NCBI RefSeq assembly: GCF_041075285.1
Contig: NZ_CP163512.1
Span: forward strand, 186,001-250,000
Direction: 5' to 3'
DNA from: Providencia rettgeri
GTDB lineage: Bacteria > Pseudomonadota > Gammaproteobacteria > Enterobacterales > Enterobacteriaceae
DNA: 64,000 nucleotides
The notes beneath the pieces are model-generated. The model was not told where the DNA came from. It searched no databases and was given only the letters and a program-made list of their open reading frames with translations. Below are positions 17,959 through 28,508 of this stretch, one piece after another. The position numbers were made by a program, and so were the translations under genes. Position 1 is the stretch's first letter. Every line of letters begins with the position of its first letter.

Positions 17959-18906
17959 TTATTTTTTCAAACGACGCTCAATGGCATCCATCAACATACC
18001 TGTGATGGAAATATCGAAAGCCGCTTCGATTTCACGAGCACAGGTTGGGCTGGTGACGTTAATTTCAGTCAGGCGATCTCCAATGATATCTAACCCAACG
18101 AATACTAAGCCTTTTTCTTTCAGCGTTGGTGCGACTGCGCGCGCAATTGCCCAATCACTTTCTGTTAACGGGCGCGCTTCGCCGCGACCACCAGCGGCTA
18201 AATTACCACGAGTTTCACCTTGTGCAGGGATGCGTGCTAAACAGTAAGGTACTGGTTCACCATCAACAACTAACACGCGCTTATCGCCATCTTTGATGGC
18301 AGGCAAAAAGTTTTGTGCCATGCAGTAGCGTGAGCTGTGCTCTGTGAGAGTCTCAATGATCACACCAATATTCGGGTCATCTTGTTTCAAACGGAAAATC
18401 GATGCTCCCCCCATACCATCAAGGGGCTTGAAAATAACATCCCCATGTTTTTGGTGAAATTCTCTTAACTTTTGCGGACTGCGAGTCACTAAGGTGTCAG
18501 GTGTTAATTCAGGGAACCAAGCGGTAAATAATTTTTCATTACAGTCTCTGAGGCTTTGTGGTTTATTCACAATGAGAGAACCCGCTTGTTCTGCGCGTTC
18601 TAAGATATAGGTTGCATAAATAAACTCGGTATCAAATGGCGGATCTTTGCGCATTAAAATAGCATCAAGGGAGCCGAGAGCGATATCTTGTTCACTATGG
18701 AATTCGTACCATTTGGCTGGATTTTCTTCGACCGTGACGATTTTAGTCTGTGCACGAGCTTCACCTTGATGTAAATAAAGGTCATTCATTTCCATATAAT
18801 GGATTTCATAACCACGACGCTGAGCTTCCAACATCATTGCAAAACTGGTGTCTTTCTTGATTTTGATGGATGAAATAGGATCCATCACTATACCGAGCTT
18901 GATCAT
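17959..18906 (-). CDS. gshB: Glutathione synthetase
   Basis: A 315-residue ATP-grasp enzyme that joins gamma-glutamylcysteine and glycine, the second step of glutathione synthesis. The N-terminus KLGIVMDPISSIKIKKDTSF, the MRKDPPFD loop, KPLDGMGG (ATP-binding), RGEARPL and INVTSPTCAREIE are family motifs. A GGAG site is 7 bases before the ATG. It follows rsmE by 9 bases. The first-step enzyme, gshA, is at 58.6 kb. Confidence 0.96.
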   Translation of the reverse strand: MIKLGIVMDPISSIKIKKDTSFAMMLEAQRRGYEIHYMEMNDLYLHQGEARAQTKIVTVEENPAKWYEFHSEQDIALGSLDAILMRKDPPFDTEFIYATYILERAEQAGSLIVNKPQSLRDCNEKLFTAWFPELTPDTLVTRSPQKLREFHQKHGDVIFKPLDGMGGASIFRLKQDDPNIGVIIETLTEHSSRYCMAQNFLPAIKDGDKRVLVVDGEPVPYCLARIPAQGETRGNLAAGGRGEARPLTESDWAIARAVAPTLKEKGLVFVGLDIIGDRLTEINVTSPTCAREIEAAFDISITGMLMDAIERRLKK

Positions 18907-18915
18907 TTTTTCTCC

Positions 18916-19647
18916 TTAACCCAGATCACCTAAGCGCACTTGCAGTGCAGTGATAGCGGTTAGCGCAGTCGTTTCTGTTCTAAGAACTCTAGGGCCTAAC
19001 AGTATATCGGTAAATTGATAATTGGCTGTCATGGCGATTTCATCCGCTGAAAGCCCGCCTTCTGGGCCAATCAACAGTCTTACTTTTTTTAATTGAGTCG
19101 GCAGCGTATTGATACTTTCTGTCGCTCTTGGGTGAAGATTTACTTTGAATGCACCATCATCCTCAGCACACCAAGCCTCAAGGCTTTGTACTGGACGAAT
19201 CTCGGGGAGGCGGTTTCTGCCGCATTGCTCACAAGCGGCAATGGCAATTTTTTGCCATTGTTGTCGTTTTTTCTCTAGCCGCTCTCCATCAAGACGTACA
19301 CCACAACGCTCTGAAATTAAAGGTGTAATCGTATTAACACCTAACTCGACGGATTTTTGAATGGTAAATTCCATTTTTTCCCCACGAGACATCACCTGAC
19401 CTAAATGGAGGTCAAGAGGGGATTCTCTATCATCAAGCTTGCCACTTTCAATGTAGACCTGAACATGCTTTTTCGACGCTGCTGTAATCTCAGCACTAAA
19501 CGTTTGGTTGCTGCCATCAAACAGCTCAAGCTTTTGGCCAATCATCATGCGAAGGACTCTGCCTACATGGTTTGCGGCATCATCACCAAGAGAAATGGTT
19601 GTATTGGTTTGTATTGGCTCAGGGTGATAAATGCGTGGAATGCGCAT
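18916..19647 (-). CDS. rsmE: 16S rRNA (uracil(1498)-N3)-methyltransferase
   Basis: A 243-residue SPOUT-family methyltransferase that modifies U1498 of 16S rRNA. After an N-terminal PUA-like domain, the knotted SAM-binding region shows [31 protein letters not shown] and [11 protein letters not shown]. An AAGGAA site precedes the ATG. It is the first gene of the leftward rsmE-gshB-yqgE-ruvX run. Confidence 0.95.
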   Translation of the reverse strand: MRIPRIYHPEPIQTNTTISLGDDAANHVGRVLRMMIGQKLELFDGSNQTFSAEITAASKKHVQVYIESGKLDDRESPLDLHLGQVMSRGEKMEFTIQKSVELGVNTITPLISERCGVRLDGERLEKKRQQWQKIAIAACEQCGRNRLPEIRPVQSLEAWCAEDDGAFKVNLHPRATESINTLPTQLKKVRLLIGPEGGLSADEIAMTANYQFTDILLGPRVLRTETTALTAITALQVRLGDLG

Positions 19648-19925
19648 GACGTTTCCTTAGTACAGACTCGATTAATAAATATGATAACTCTGGTGAATAT
19701 GGGGATTGAATCGTAAAACTCAAGTTCTGCTATCTAGTTTATAACGAAAAAAAGGGTATTTATAGTGCGTCTGTGCCATCGTTGTTAAATTAGACGTGAC
19801 TGATAAATAAAAAGAAAAATTTGAGCTCGAATAAGCTGACGATATTAAGCGGAATAAAAGTGTTTAGGTTGTGAGTCTTCCTGAGTATATTTATTTTTCT
19901 CTCCATAATGGAATAAGGAGTTAAC

Positions 19926-20735
19926 ATGTTTGATTTCGGGTACTTAGCGTTAGAAAAATGCATTTTTATATTTAATGAGATCATAAATTTTTTATTAAAA
20001 CTGAAAGCACAATGGAATTGTTTTTATGGTGAACTGATTAATATCATGGTTAATAAGGAAGTTTATTTAATTTCAACGCTATTAGTTCTATCTGTAATTA
20101 TTAATCGTAAGTTGTTGAGTTATATCCCTAAAAAGTATTTTCAATTATCTCCTATAGATGTCAGCTATTTTTCATTGATACTTATTTATTCAATATTGGG
20201 CGGGAGTATTTTTTTCACATTGGATCATTTGCTTGTTATTTTTTTCTTATTGCTATTTTTAAACTTCGCTATTTTATTATTGATTATAGATTATAAAATA
20301 GGGTATTTACCGAATGTATTAACATTTCCATTTTTAATCACGGGCTTACTATATCAAATCAGTGTACCAGCAGGGAATGTTGTCTCGGCGATTTATGCCA
20401 TTGTAGTTGCTTACCTTAGTGTTTTTGCATTAACCGTTGTGATGGAAAAAATCAAAAAACAGCCACAAATGGGGCGAGGGGATTTTAAACTGATTGCTGC
20501 ATGCGCAGCATGGCTAGGTGTGTTGAATTTACCCTATTTTTTGGGAGTAGCAGCAGCGCTAGGGCTAATGCACTACAGTATGAGTTATTGGGTATTGCCT
20601 AGATTAAAGGCGATTAATGGAAAATTGCATTTAATGAGTGGAAGTTGTGTGAATACGGGAAGCCCGACTATTCCTTTTGGGCCAGCAATCTTGGTTAGTG
20701 CAACTATTTGGCTGTGTTTATCACTTATTCAATAA
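19926..20735 (+). CDS. Orphan prepilin peptidase (A24 family)
   Basis: A 269-residue polytopic membrane protein of the type IV prepilin peptidase family, which cleaves leader peptides of pilin-like proteins. The two catalytic aspartates are recognisable: Asp122 in IIDYKIGYLPN and Asp186 in GRGDFKL; PFGPA at 250-254 is the family end motif. The N-terminal cytoplasmic methyltransferase domain with its CxxC pairs, found in PilD, is missing; in its place are about 70 AT-rich, poorly conserved residues. AGGAG is 5 bases before the ATG, supporting this start. No pilin or secretion gene lies nearby. Processing-only activity is inferred. Confidence 0.8.
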   Translation: MFDFGYLALEKCIFIFNEIINFLLKLKAQWNCFYGELINIMVNKEVYLISTLLVLSVIINRKLLSYIPKKYFQLSPIDVSYFSLILIYSILGGSIFFTLDHLLVIFFLLLFLNFAILLLIIDYKIGYLPNVLTFPFLITGLLYQISVPAGNVVSAIYAIVVAYLSVFALTVVMEKIKKQPQMGRGDFKLIAACAAWLGVLNLPYFLGVAAALGLMHYSMSYWVLPRLKAINGKLHLMSGSCVNTGSPTIPFGPAILVSATIWLCLSLIQ

Positions 20736-20772
20736 TAAATGAATGACACAGCCAAATGACGAACTTATTCCA

Positions 20773-21417
20773 TTACTTGACGGCTTTTACCATAGTATCT
20801 AGGAATTGTTGCCATTTATCTGTTGCTCCAAGGTAGTTCTGTAGTGGTACTCGCAACCATTGAGCGTTTTGTTGAATAAGTAATGTTGGAAAACCAGAAG
20901 CGCCAGATTGCCCTAATAGTTTTTGACTGTCTTGAATATGAGCTGCTGTTTCATTTTGCTCGCACAGTGCATAATCAGTGGTATATTGCGCTACATCCAG
21001 ACCAATGCTTTGCGCTAAATCCATAAGGACAGATGTATCGTTAATATGGCGGCCTGAAATATAGTGGGCTTTTTGAATGGCTTTTAGCATTTCAAAGCCT
21101 TTTCCTTGCTTTGTTGCTGCCAATATCGCTGTTTGCGGTATTGCGGAGTCCATCACTAAATTAGGCTCATGTAACATTGTGAGGTAGTCATCACTAAAGA
21201 CTTGCCCTGTCATTGATGCGATGCGTTTATCTGATTGGATAATATGTTGACGGAAATCATCATCTAAATGCAGGCGAGAGCGACCGGCTAACATGCCACC
21301 ACCATGCATTTCGATATGAATGTTTGGGTGTTTTGCGGCAACCTCAATCAGTGGCGCTGCCGCATAACACCAACCACAATAAGGGTCGTAAATATAATGT
21401 AGGGTAATATTGCTCAT
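20773..21417 (-). CDS. DsbA-family thioredoxin-like protein
   Basis: A 214-residue protein of the DsbA/FrnE clan. The redox motif is Cys14-Gly-Trp-Cys17 in YDPYCGWCY, close to the N-terminus, and the cis-proline loop is SGFPTLL at about 178-184. A helical insert lies between. No signal peptide is present, so it is probably cytoplasmic, unlike DsbA itself. The partner is unknown. It ends 37 bases from the converging prepilin peptidase gene. Confidence 0.8.
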   Translation of the reverse strand: MSNITLHYIYDPYCGWCYAAAPLIEVAAKHPNIHIEMHGGGMLAGRSRLHLDDDFRQHIIQSDKRIASMTGQVFSDDYLTMLHEPNLVMDSAIPQTAILAATKQGKGFEMLKAIQKAHYISGRHINDTSVLMDLAQSIGLDVAQYTTDYALCEQNETAAHIQDSQKLLGQSGASGFPTLLIQQNAQWLRVPLQNYLGATDKWQQFLDTMVKAVK

Positions 21418-21560
21418 AATAATGTCTCATTGGGCTATTTATTAATATATGAAGGGTTGTACCATAACCTATCCCCCTAAATCATTTTGTTTTTAATGTG
21501 CCTCTACAATTTAAAAGAAGAGTCAAAAATAAATGAAACAGAGGGGATAGCTTGGCGACA

Positions 21561-22433
21561 TTATTGAGGCCACTGCATTTCGCCTTTAACCACTTTGGCA
21601 CTTAGTGCTAAGCTCGATTTTTCATCTAAATTAGGATATTGAGTTTCCATTTTATTAATCAGCTCATCGGCATTTTTACTTACTTTCATTGCTGCTTCAA
21701 AGTCATTTAAATATTGCTGAGTAAATGTGACGGTTCCAATATCAAATTTAGAAGTGCCGGTAAAATGTCCAGGTACAACGGTATCGGGTTTTAGCGCCTT
21801 AATACTCTCTAACGTTTGTTGCCAATTTTGGCGTGAACCTTCAGTTTGCGTATCTGCCACCCAAACATGAATATTATCCGAAACGATGACTCCTCCCACA
21901 ACTGCTTTTAAGGAGGGGATCCATACATAAGTTCTATCCGCGGATGTACCATCTAGTCCTTTGATTTCTAGCGTTTCACCATCGACGGTAAAGCTATTTC
22001 CTTTAATAACGTCAGGAACAACGATATAGCTTGGAACTTGATTTTTTAATTCACTTCCCCAATAGGCAAGTTTGGCATCTTTAGTTGCATTAATAGCTTT
22101 AACTGTTTCGGCTGTTGCTATCACTTTTGCCTCAGGGAAGGCTTTGGTTACTGTCTCTAAACCAAAATAATAATCAGGATCTGAATGGCTAATATAAATG
22201 GTGGTTAATTTTTTATTCAGTTTTTGGATTTTATCGACCAGCTTTTGTGCATCATTATTTTGAAACTGAGCATCGATGAGCGCCACTTCTGTTGGGCCGC
22301 TAATAATTTCAGATGAAACAGGGAAAACACTGTTAAGACCTGGGTTATATACGTCTAGTGTTAGCTTTTCGGCCTGTGCCATATTCAGGGTTGTTATGAA
22401 TAATGTGGTTGCTGCTAATAAGTTGAATTTCAT
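21561..22433 (-). CDS. Exported metallo-beta-lactamase-fold hydrolase with an altered metal motif
   Basis: A 290-residue protein with a signal peptide (first 21 residues, ending AQA) and a metallo-beta-lactamase fold. The usual HxHxDH motif reads His83-Ser-Asp85-Pro-Asp87-Tyr88, so the second and last histidines are replaced; a later PGH (His222) is present. Such motifs define a subgroup of periplasmic MBL-fold proteins whose substrates are mostly unknown. An AGGA site precedes the ATG. A LysR-type gene diverges from it and is the likely regulator. I cannot name a reaction. Confidence 0.75.
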   Translation of the reverse strand: MKFNLLAATTLFITTLNMAQAEKLTLDVYNPGLNSVFPVSSEIISGPTEVALIDAQFQNNDAQKLVDKIQKLNKKLTTIYISHSDPDYYFGLETVTKAFPEAKVIATAETVKAINATKDAKLAYWGSELKNQVPSYIVVPDVIKGNSFTVDGETLEIKGLDGTSADRTYVWIPSLKAVVGGVIVSDNIHVWVADTQTEGSRQNWQQTLESIKALKPDTVVPGHFTGTSKFDIGTVTFTQQYLNDFEAAMKVSKNADELINKMETQYPNLDEKSSLALSAKVVKGEMQWPQ

Positions 22434-22565
22434 TTTTATATCCTAAAATAAAGTCAAGCAGTTAAATGTTTTTTGGCTTGGCGTGTATATTAGATTGTAA
22501 TAATAGTGGGAAAAACAGCATAATTAGAGCTTGTTTGTTGCATAAATCGAACGAATAAGGGTGTT

Positions 22566-23486
22566 ATGGATAGACTAAAAGCAGTAGAAGTGTTTATCAC
22601 AATCGTGGAAAGTGGCAGTTTAAGCAGTGCGGCAGACAAATTAGATATGTCCCGTGCAATGGTAACGCGTTATTTATCCGAGATGGAGCAATGGGCGGGA
22701 GTACGGTTATTAAACCGTACAACAAGGCGACTTAGTTTAACCTCAGCAGGTGAAGGTGTTTACCAGCAATCGTTACAGCTAAACGCGATTTCCCAAACCG
22801 TGCCAGTTCAGCAAGAACATGATAGCCAAGCATTGTCAGGGCTTGTGCGTATCAGTTGCTCGCAATCTATAGCCCAAAGTGCACTCGCCATTGCAATCAC
22901 TGAGTTTATGCAGCAGTACCCCAATATGACAATTGATATGCAGATCTCGAATAAATCAGTAAACCTTATTGAAGAGCGCATCGATTTAGCCATTCGTATC
23001 ACGAACCAGTTAGAGCCGAGTTTAATTGCTAGGCCTCTTTCAACTTGCTATTCAGTAATTTGTGCGTCTCCGCGTTTTTTGGACGGAAAAAAACGACCAA
23101 CGAAACCGGCAGATTTAGCATTACTGGACTGTTTAACGTATAACTTTTTTGGTCGTAGCATATGGACGTTTGAAAAACAGGGTGAGCAGCATACGGTGCT
23201 AGTGGATGGACGGCTGAGTGCTAATGAGTCGATTTTTATTGCCGAAGCGACCTTAAAAGGGGCAGGAATTTCTATGCAGCCTTACTATTCAGTTGCAAAG
23301 TATTTAGACTCAGGGGAACTTATCCAATTATTACCTGATTATACCCCGATGCCGTTAGGTATTTACGCGGTGTATACCAGCCGACAAAAAATGCCAACTT
23401 CATTACGTGTTGTGATTGATTATCTTGCCAACTGGTTTAGTACCTCACCGCATTGGTTATCACTGATGCAGCAAGGCCTGCGTTAA
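22566..23486 (+). CDS. LysR-type transcriptional regulator
   Basis: A 306-residue LysR-family protein: an N-terminal winged helix (DRLKAVEVFITIVESGSLSSAADKLDMSRAMVTRYLSEME region, about 1-60) and an effector-binding domain. It belongs to the large subgroup that usually controls a divergently transcribed gene; here that is the exported MBL-fold gene 132 bp away. Its last 27 bases overlap the 3' end of the converging lysR gene. The effector is unknown. Confidence 0.85.
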   Translation: MDRLKAVEVFITIVESGSLSSAADKLDMSRAMVTRYLSEMEQWAGVRLLNRTTRRLSLTSAGEGVYQQSLQLNAISQTVPVQQEHDSQALSGLVRISCSQSIAQSALAIAITEFMQQYPNMTIDMQISNKSVNLIEERIDLAIRITNQLEPSLIARPLSTCYSVICASPRFLDGKKRPTKPADLALLDCLTYNFFGRSIWTFEKQGEQHTVLVDGRLSANESIFIAEATLKGAGISMQPYYSVAKYLDSGELIQLLPDYTPMPLGIYAVYTSRQKMPTSLRVVIDYLANWFSTSPHWLSLMQQGLR

Positions 23487-24395
23487 ATTTTGCTCAATTT
23501 GGTTAAATTGGTTCTTTAAGTGTTGTGTAAAAATGGTTGTGAGTTGTGATGACGGTCGGTGAATAGGCTTAATTAAACTCACCGTAAAAGGAATTGAAAA
23601 ACTTAATGGGCGCAATGCTAATTTACCTGAAGATTGCTGATGGAAATCCAGAGCAGTCAGAGGGTTAACTATCGATATTCCAATACCTTTCAGTGCCATA
23701 GCACAAATAGAAGATGCGGAATGTGTTTCCATCACCATTTTTCGGTCAATTTTCTGCTCTGCAAACGTTGAGTCAATTAATTGGCGATAACTATCCGTTA
23801 AAGACAAGCTGATAAAACGCTGGTGGTGAAAATCGCTGGGGGTTAGCACTTTTTTGTGGGTGAGTGGGTGCTCGGCGGATAAAACACACACTTCATTTAA
23901 ACTTCCCAGTGTTTGTTGCTCAGTACCAGGTGGCATCTGCTGATGTTCGGTTAAACCAAAGTCATAGCGCTGGGCAGAAAGCCATTCCTCAAGCACAGGA
24001 GACTCTTGAGGGATCACCGTAATACTGACATCGGGGTAGTTTTCCATAAAAGATTGGCAGACGGATGGTAAAAGAGATTGGGCGAAAGCTGGCAAGCAGG
24101 TTACTGAGATTTGAGCATGTTCAAAACGACGGATCGTTTCGGCTGAGTTTTTGATGCGCTCTAACCCGTAATAAGAGCGTTCGACCTCTTCTAAAAATCG
24201 CAGCCCTTGCACGGTGGGGTGCAAGCGTCCTTTGACTCGGTCAAAAAGCTTAAATTGTAATAGATGCTCAAGACGAGCCAACTCACGGCTAATGGTTGGC
24301 TGTGATGTATTCAGTAATGCGGCGGCCTCCGTTAAGTTAGGGGTGGTCATCACTGCACGAAATATTTCAATATGTCGCCATGAAATGGCTTGCAT
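23460..24395 (-). CDS. lysR: LysR, activator of lysA
   Basis: A 311-residue LysR-type regulator resembling E. coli LysR along its length: WRHIEIFRAVMTTPNLTEAA, TSQPTISRELARLE, GRLHPTVQGL, VIPQESPVLEEWLSAQR and VNPLTALD. It is divergent from lysA with a 126-bp gap, as in E. coli, where LysR activates lysA when diaminopimelate is present and lysine is low. GAGGTG is 6 bases before the ATG. Its 3' end overlaps the other LysR-type gene by 27 bases. Confidence 0.93.
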   Translation of the reverse strand: MQAISWRHIEIFRAVMTTPNLTEAAALLNTSQPTISRELARLEHLLQFKLFDRVKGRLHPTVQGLRFLEEVERSYYGLERIKNSAETIRRFEHAQISVTCLPAFAQSLLPSVCQSFMENYPDVSITVIPQESPVLEEWLSAQRYDFGLTEHQQMPPGTEQQTLGSLNEVCVLSAEHPLTHKKVLTPSDFHHQRFISLSLTDSYRQLIDSTFAEQKIDRKMVMETHSASSICAMALKGIGISIVNPLTALDFHQQSSGKLALRPLSFSIPFTVSLIKPIHRPSSQLTTIFTQHLKNQFNQIEQNLTQALLHQ

Positions 24396-24521
24396 TTTTC
24401 ACCTCAAAATTAAATCCATATCAAATATGAATAGACTTTAGCAAAATGGATATTTTTTTTCCCATCTTATTCTTTGAATAATAGACTTTAATAGAATAAA
24501 AACTTGCAAACGAGAAACATC

Positions 24522-25787
24522 ATGACGTCATTCGCAACCACCACAAGCCAATATTTAACTCCTGAACATTTACGTGCGTTACCCGCACAATATGGTACCC
24601 CTGTTTGGGTCTATGACAGCTCGGTAATTATTGAGCGTATCAAGCAATTACAAATTTTTGATACGGTGCGTTTTGCACAAAAAGCCAGCTCCAATATTCA
24701 TATTTTACGCCTAATGAAAGAACAGGGTGTTAAAGTGGATTCGGTTTCTTTAGGGGAAATTGAACGTGCGCTGGTGGCTGGCTTCAAGCCGGGGCGTGAT
24801 AAATCAGAAATCGTGTTTACCGCAGATGTGCTGGATAGAGCAACACTGGCTAAAGTGACGGAATTGGATATTCCTGTCAACGCGGGTTCAATCGATATGT
24901 TAGATCAAATAGGCCAGCAAAAAGTGGGGCACCCTGTTTGGCTACGCATTAATCCGGGCTTTGGTCATGGTCATAGTCAAAAAACCAATACGGGTGGTGA
25001 AAATAGCAAACACGGCATTTGGCACGAAGATTTGCCTGCTGCATTAGAAAAAATTCGCCATTACAATTTATCGTTAATCGGTATTCATATGCATATTGGG
25101 TCTGGTGTAGATTATCAACATCTTGCCGATGTGTGTGATTCAATGGTGGCACTGGTGACCACGGCAGGGGTTGATATTCATGCTATTTCAGCAGGCGGCG
25201 GATTATCGACGCCTTACCGTGAAGGTGATGAATTAATCGATGTGCAGCATTACTATAGCTTATGGGATAACGCTCGCCAGCGTATAGCCCAACATCTGGG
25301 GCACGGCATTGAGCTTGAAATAGAACCCGGTCGTTATTTAGTTGCAGAGTCAGGGGTTTTGCTGGCGGAAGTTCGAGCGGTTAAAGATATGGGCAGTCGC
25401 CACTATGTTTTAGTTGATAGTGGATTTAATGATTTAATGCGCCCAGCGATGTATGGTAGTTACCATCACATTTCTGTTTTGCCCGCAGACGGAAGCATTG
25501 CGGATGAGTCCCAATTAAAAGATACCATTATCGCTGGTCCTTTATGTGAATCTGGTGATGTATTTACCCAGCTCGAGGGGGGGCTCGTGGTGACTCGTGC
25601 GTTACCTAAAGTCAATGTGGGGGATTACTTGGTTTTCCACGATACTGGGGCTTATGGCGCATCAATGTCTTCAAACTATAATAGCCGCCCATTATTACCA
25701 GAGGTGATGTTTATTGATGGCAAACCTCAATTAATTCGCCGTCGCCAAACGATTGAAGAATTATTGGCGTTAGAGCTATCCGTGTAA
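24522..25787 (+). CDS. lysA: Diaminopimelate decarboxylase
   Basis: A 421-residue PLP enzyme of the ornithine/DAP decarboxylase family that makes lysine from meso-diaminopimelate. The PLP lysine lies in VRFAQKASSNIHILR; HMHIGSGVDY, EPGRYLVAESG, GPLCESGDV (catalytic Cys) and DTGAYGASMSS are conserved. The ATG at 24522, with GAGA upstream, gives nearly the E. coli length; the TTG at 24504 has no ribosome site. It is controlled by the divergent lysR. A clean terminator follows at 25970. Confidence 0.96.
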   Translation: MTSFATTTSQYLTPEHLRALPAQYGTPVWVYDSSVIIERIKQLQIFDTVRFAQKASSNIHILRLMKEQGVKVDSVSLGEIERALVAGFKPGRDKSEIVFTADVLDRATLAKVTELDIPVNAGSIDMLDQIGQQKVGHPVWLRINPGFGHGHSQKTNTGGENSKHGIWHEDLPAALEKIRHYNLSLIGIHMHIGSGVDYQHLADVCDSMVALVTTAGVDIHAISAGGGLSTPYREGDELIDVQHYYSLWDNARQRIAQHLGHGIELEIEPGRYLVAESGVLLAEVRAVKDMGSRHYVLVDSGFNDLMRPAMYGSYHHISVLPADGSIADESQLKDTIIAGPLCESGDVFTQLEGGLVVTRALPKVNVGDYLVFHDTGAYGASMSSNYNSRPLLPEVMFIDGKPQLIRRRQTIEELLALELSV

Positions 25788-25969
25788 AAACAGATTAAAT
25801 ACGATAAAAACAGCGACTAACTCGCTGGAGGTTGTTAATAAAGTGGGATAAAAGCGCGATTTTTACCACTTTGTGTTTTCAGGCAAAAATCAATATATTG
25901 ATTTTCCTTGCTTATTTTCAAAACCTATCAAACCTGCCGCCAAACATAACATGTTTGTCAACAGTCTGA

Positions 25970-26005
25970 AACGCAAGGAGCGTAATATGCTCCTTGCGTT
26001 TTATT
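25970..26005 (+). terminator. Intrinsic terminator between lysA and fadE
   Basis: AACGCAAGGAGC pairs perfectly with GCTCCTTGCGTT across a seven-base loop and is followed by TTATT. It lies between converging genes, 183 bases after lysA and 20 bases from the fadE stop. Confidence 0.85.
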
Positions 26006-26020
26006 CTTCGGTTATTGTGT

Positions 26021-28486
26021 CTAAGCCGCTTTCTTTTTCTTACTGCTGTCTTCGTTTGAAGGTTCACTCGGAGACTTTTTTGATGGTAGTACGCCTAAAT
26101 CATCAAATTCAAACTCATCCACATTAATGGTACGTAAGCGGCTGATTTCTGCTTTACGTAAGATATCGGCCTCTTCCTGCGTGATCACATTTTCAGGAAG
26201 CATTTGATCCGCTAGTTTGTCCAAACGGGTGAAGCTTAGCTTGCGTTCTTTCAGACGGCAGATGCGTTCGAAAATAGGCTCTGCGGCAATAATATCGAAT
26301 AACGCTTGGTTTACTAACCCGTGCGGGTTATTTTCTGTTGGTGTCAGGTATTGCCCACGACCTAATCTGTCACGGGTTTCTGACGGCTCCATTAACAGTT
26401 GAGCCAATTTATGATCCAGTCTGTCTGATGGCATAGACATCGCGCGACCAGTCGGGAATAAAGTCACTCGCATCATAGCGGCCACCATTTTGTTCGGGAA
26501 GTTTTTCAACAAATCATCAATTGCTTTTTCAGACTGATATAAACAATCTTCAACCGCCCATTTTACCAACGGTAAATCCGCTTTTTGACGACCTTCATCC
26601 TCATAGCGTTTCAACGTCGCAGATGCGAGGTACAGATTGCTGAGAATATCTCCTAAACGGGCTGAAATACGTTCGCGACGTTTTAAGCTACCCCCTAACA
26701 CGCCCATCGCAACATCCGATAATAACGCTAAGTTAGCACTGTGGCGGTTTAACATTTGATAATAACGGCGCGTTTCATCTTTGGTTGGTGCGCTACTGCC
26801 GCGACCATTGGTTAAACCTAGCCAGAAGCTGCGAAATAGGTTACTAATGACGTGACCAATGTGACCAAATACAGCTTTATCAAACTTGTGTAGATTGTTA
26901 TCTTGCGCAGCAGCCATTTCTTCTAAGACAAAAGGATGGCAACGGATCGCACCTTGCCCAAAGATGATCATGCTACGGGTGAGGATATTCGCACCTTCTA
27001 CAGTAATCGCGATCGGTGCACCTTGGTAAGCTCGCGCAACAAAGTTGGAATCCCCTAAACAGATGCCTTTACCGCCAGTAATATCCATCGCATCAATAAT
27101 TGAACGTTGACCTCGGTGAGTACAATGGTATTTAACAATAGCGGAAAGTACTGCGGGTTTTTCACCTAACATAATACCTGAGGTAATGAGTGTCGCGGCG
27201 GCATCCATTAAGTAGGTATTACCTGCGATGCGTGCTAACGGCTCCTCAATACCTTCCATTTTACCAATCGGTAATTTGAATTGGCGGCGGATATAGGCGT
27301 AAGCACCTGTTGCAATAGCGATACTTTTCAAGCTACCTGTTGAGTTTGATGGCAGAGTAATTCCGCGTCCAACAGAAAGACATTCGACTAACATCCTCCA
27401 ACCTTGCCCCGCCATTTTAGGCCCACCGATAATGTAATCGATAGGGACAAAAATATCTTTTCCACGAGTTGGACCATTCATAAATGGAATATTGAGTGGG
27501 AAGTGGCGATGACCAATTTCAACTCCCGGTGTGTTAGTTGGGATCAGTGCACATGTAATGCCGAGGTTTTTCTCCCCACCTAATAATTGGTCTGGGTCTG
27601 ACAGCTTAAATGCAAGACCAAGTACAGTCGCAATAGGGGCTAAGGTAATATAGCGTTTATTCCATGATAAGCGCATACCTAATACTTGCTCACCTTGCCA
27701 TTCTCCCATACAGACAACACCTGAATCTGGGATCGCCCCCGCATCGGAACCTGCCTCAGGGCTCGTTAAGGCAAAGCAAGGGATCTCTTCACCCGTTGCG
27801 AGACCAGGTAAATAGCGTTGCTTTTGCTCATCAGTACCATAATGTTGCAATAACTCACCTGGACCTAATGAGTTTGGTACGCCTACGGTGATGGCTAAAA
27901 TACCCGATACGCCAGCAAGTTTTTGTAAAACTTGGGATTGTGCATAAGCTGAAAACTCAAGGCCACCATACTCTTTTTTAATGATCATGGCGAAAAAGCG
28001 GTGGTCGCGCAGATATTGCCAAACTTCTGGTGTTAAATCAGCAAGTTCATGGCTGACTTGGAAATCGTTCACCATACCGCATACCGTTTCCACTGGGCCA
28101 TCAATAAAGGCTTGCTCTTCTGCGGTTAATTGCGGTTTTGGGTAGTTGTGTAGTTTGTTCCAATCTGGCGCTCCACGGAAAAGATCGCCTTCCCACCATG
28201 TTGTTCCTGCATCAATGGCCTCTTTTTCCGTTTTCGACATGGGTGGCATGACTTTTTGGAACATTTTCATGGCACGCACTGAGAAAAAGGATTGGCGTAC
28301 AGGCGAAAAAACGAAAGGAAATAAGACGAGAGCCACTGGTAGCAACATCCAGTAACTCCAAATATTTAACACACCCATCACTGCGGTATAGGTTAATAGC
28401 AGCACTGTACTGAGTACAAGGGAAGTTCTGTGATAACAAAGTACGCCTATTAAGGCTAAAAATAACGCAATACTGAGAAGGATCAT
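26021..28486 (-). CDS. fadE: Acyl-CoA dehydrogenase FadE
   Basis: An 821-residue membrane-associated acyl-CoA dehydrogenase for the first oxidation of fatty-acid beta-oxidation. About 80 N-terminal residues include two hydrophobic segments; the central acyl-CoA dehydrogenase domain follows ([55 protein letters not shown]), then the long C-terminal domain typical of FadE. Length is close to E. coli FadE (814). GGAG is 7 bases before the ATG. A FadR-like operator sits just upstream, consistent with induction by long-chain acyl-CoA. Confidence 0.95.
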   Translation of the reverse strand: MILLSIALFLALIGVLCYHRTSLVLSTVLLLTYTAVMGVLNIWSYWMLLPVALVLFPFVFSPVRQSFFSVRAMKMFQKVMPPMSKTEKEAIDAGTTWWEGDLFRGAPDWNKLHNYPKPQLTAEEQAFIDGPVETVCGMVNDFQVSHELADLTPEVWQYLRDHRFFAMIIKKEYGGLEFSAYAQSQVLQKLAGVSGILAITVGVPNSLGPGELLQHYGTDEQKQRYLPGLATGEEIPCFALTSPEAGSDAGAIPDSGVVCMGEWQGEQVLGMRLSWNKRYITLAPIATVLGLAFKLSDPDQLLGGEKNLGITCALIPTNTPGVEIGHRHFPLNIPFMNGPTRGKDIFVPIDYIIGGPKMAGQGWRMLVECLSVGRGITLPSNSTGSLKSIAIATGAYAYIRRQFKLPIGKMEGIEEPLARIAGNTYLMDAAATLITSGIMLGEKPAVLSAIVKYHCTHRGQRSIIDAMDITGGKGICLGDSNFVARAYQGAPIAITVEGANILTRSMIIFGQGAIRCHPFVLEEMAAAQDNNLHKFDKAVFGHIGHVISNLFRSFWLGLTNGRGSSAPTKDETRRYYQMLNRHSANLALLSDVAMGVLGGSLKRRERISARLGDILSNLYLASATLKRYEDEGRQKADLPLVKWAVEDCLYQSEKAIDDLLKNFPNKMVAAMMRVTLFPTGRAMSMPSDRLDHKLAQLLMEPSETRDRLGRGQYLTPTENNPHGLVNQALFDIIAAEPIFERICRLKERKLSFTRLDKLADQMLPENVITQEEADILRKAEISRLRTINVDEFEFDDLGVLPSKKSPSEPSNEDSSKKKKAA

Positions 28487-28508
28487 AGTGAAGCTCCTAT
28501 CGACTTGT

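Noticed and set aside
25873..26127. 84-codon frame between lysA and fadE
   Set aside because: It crosses the intrinsic terminator and enters the fadE C-terminus on the opposite strand.
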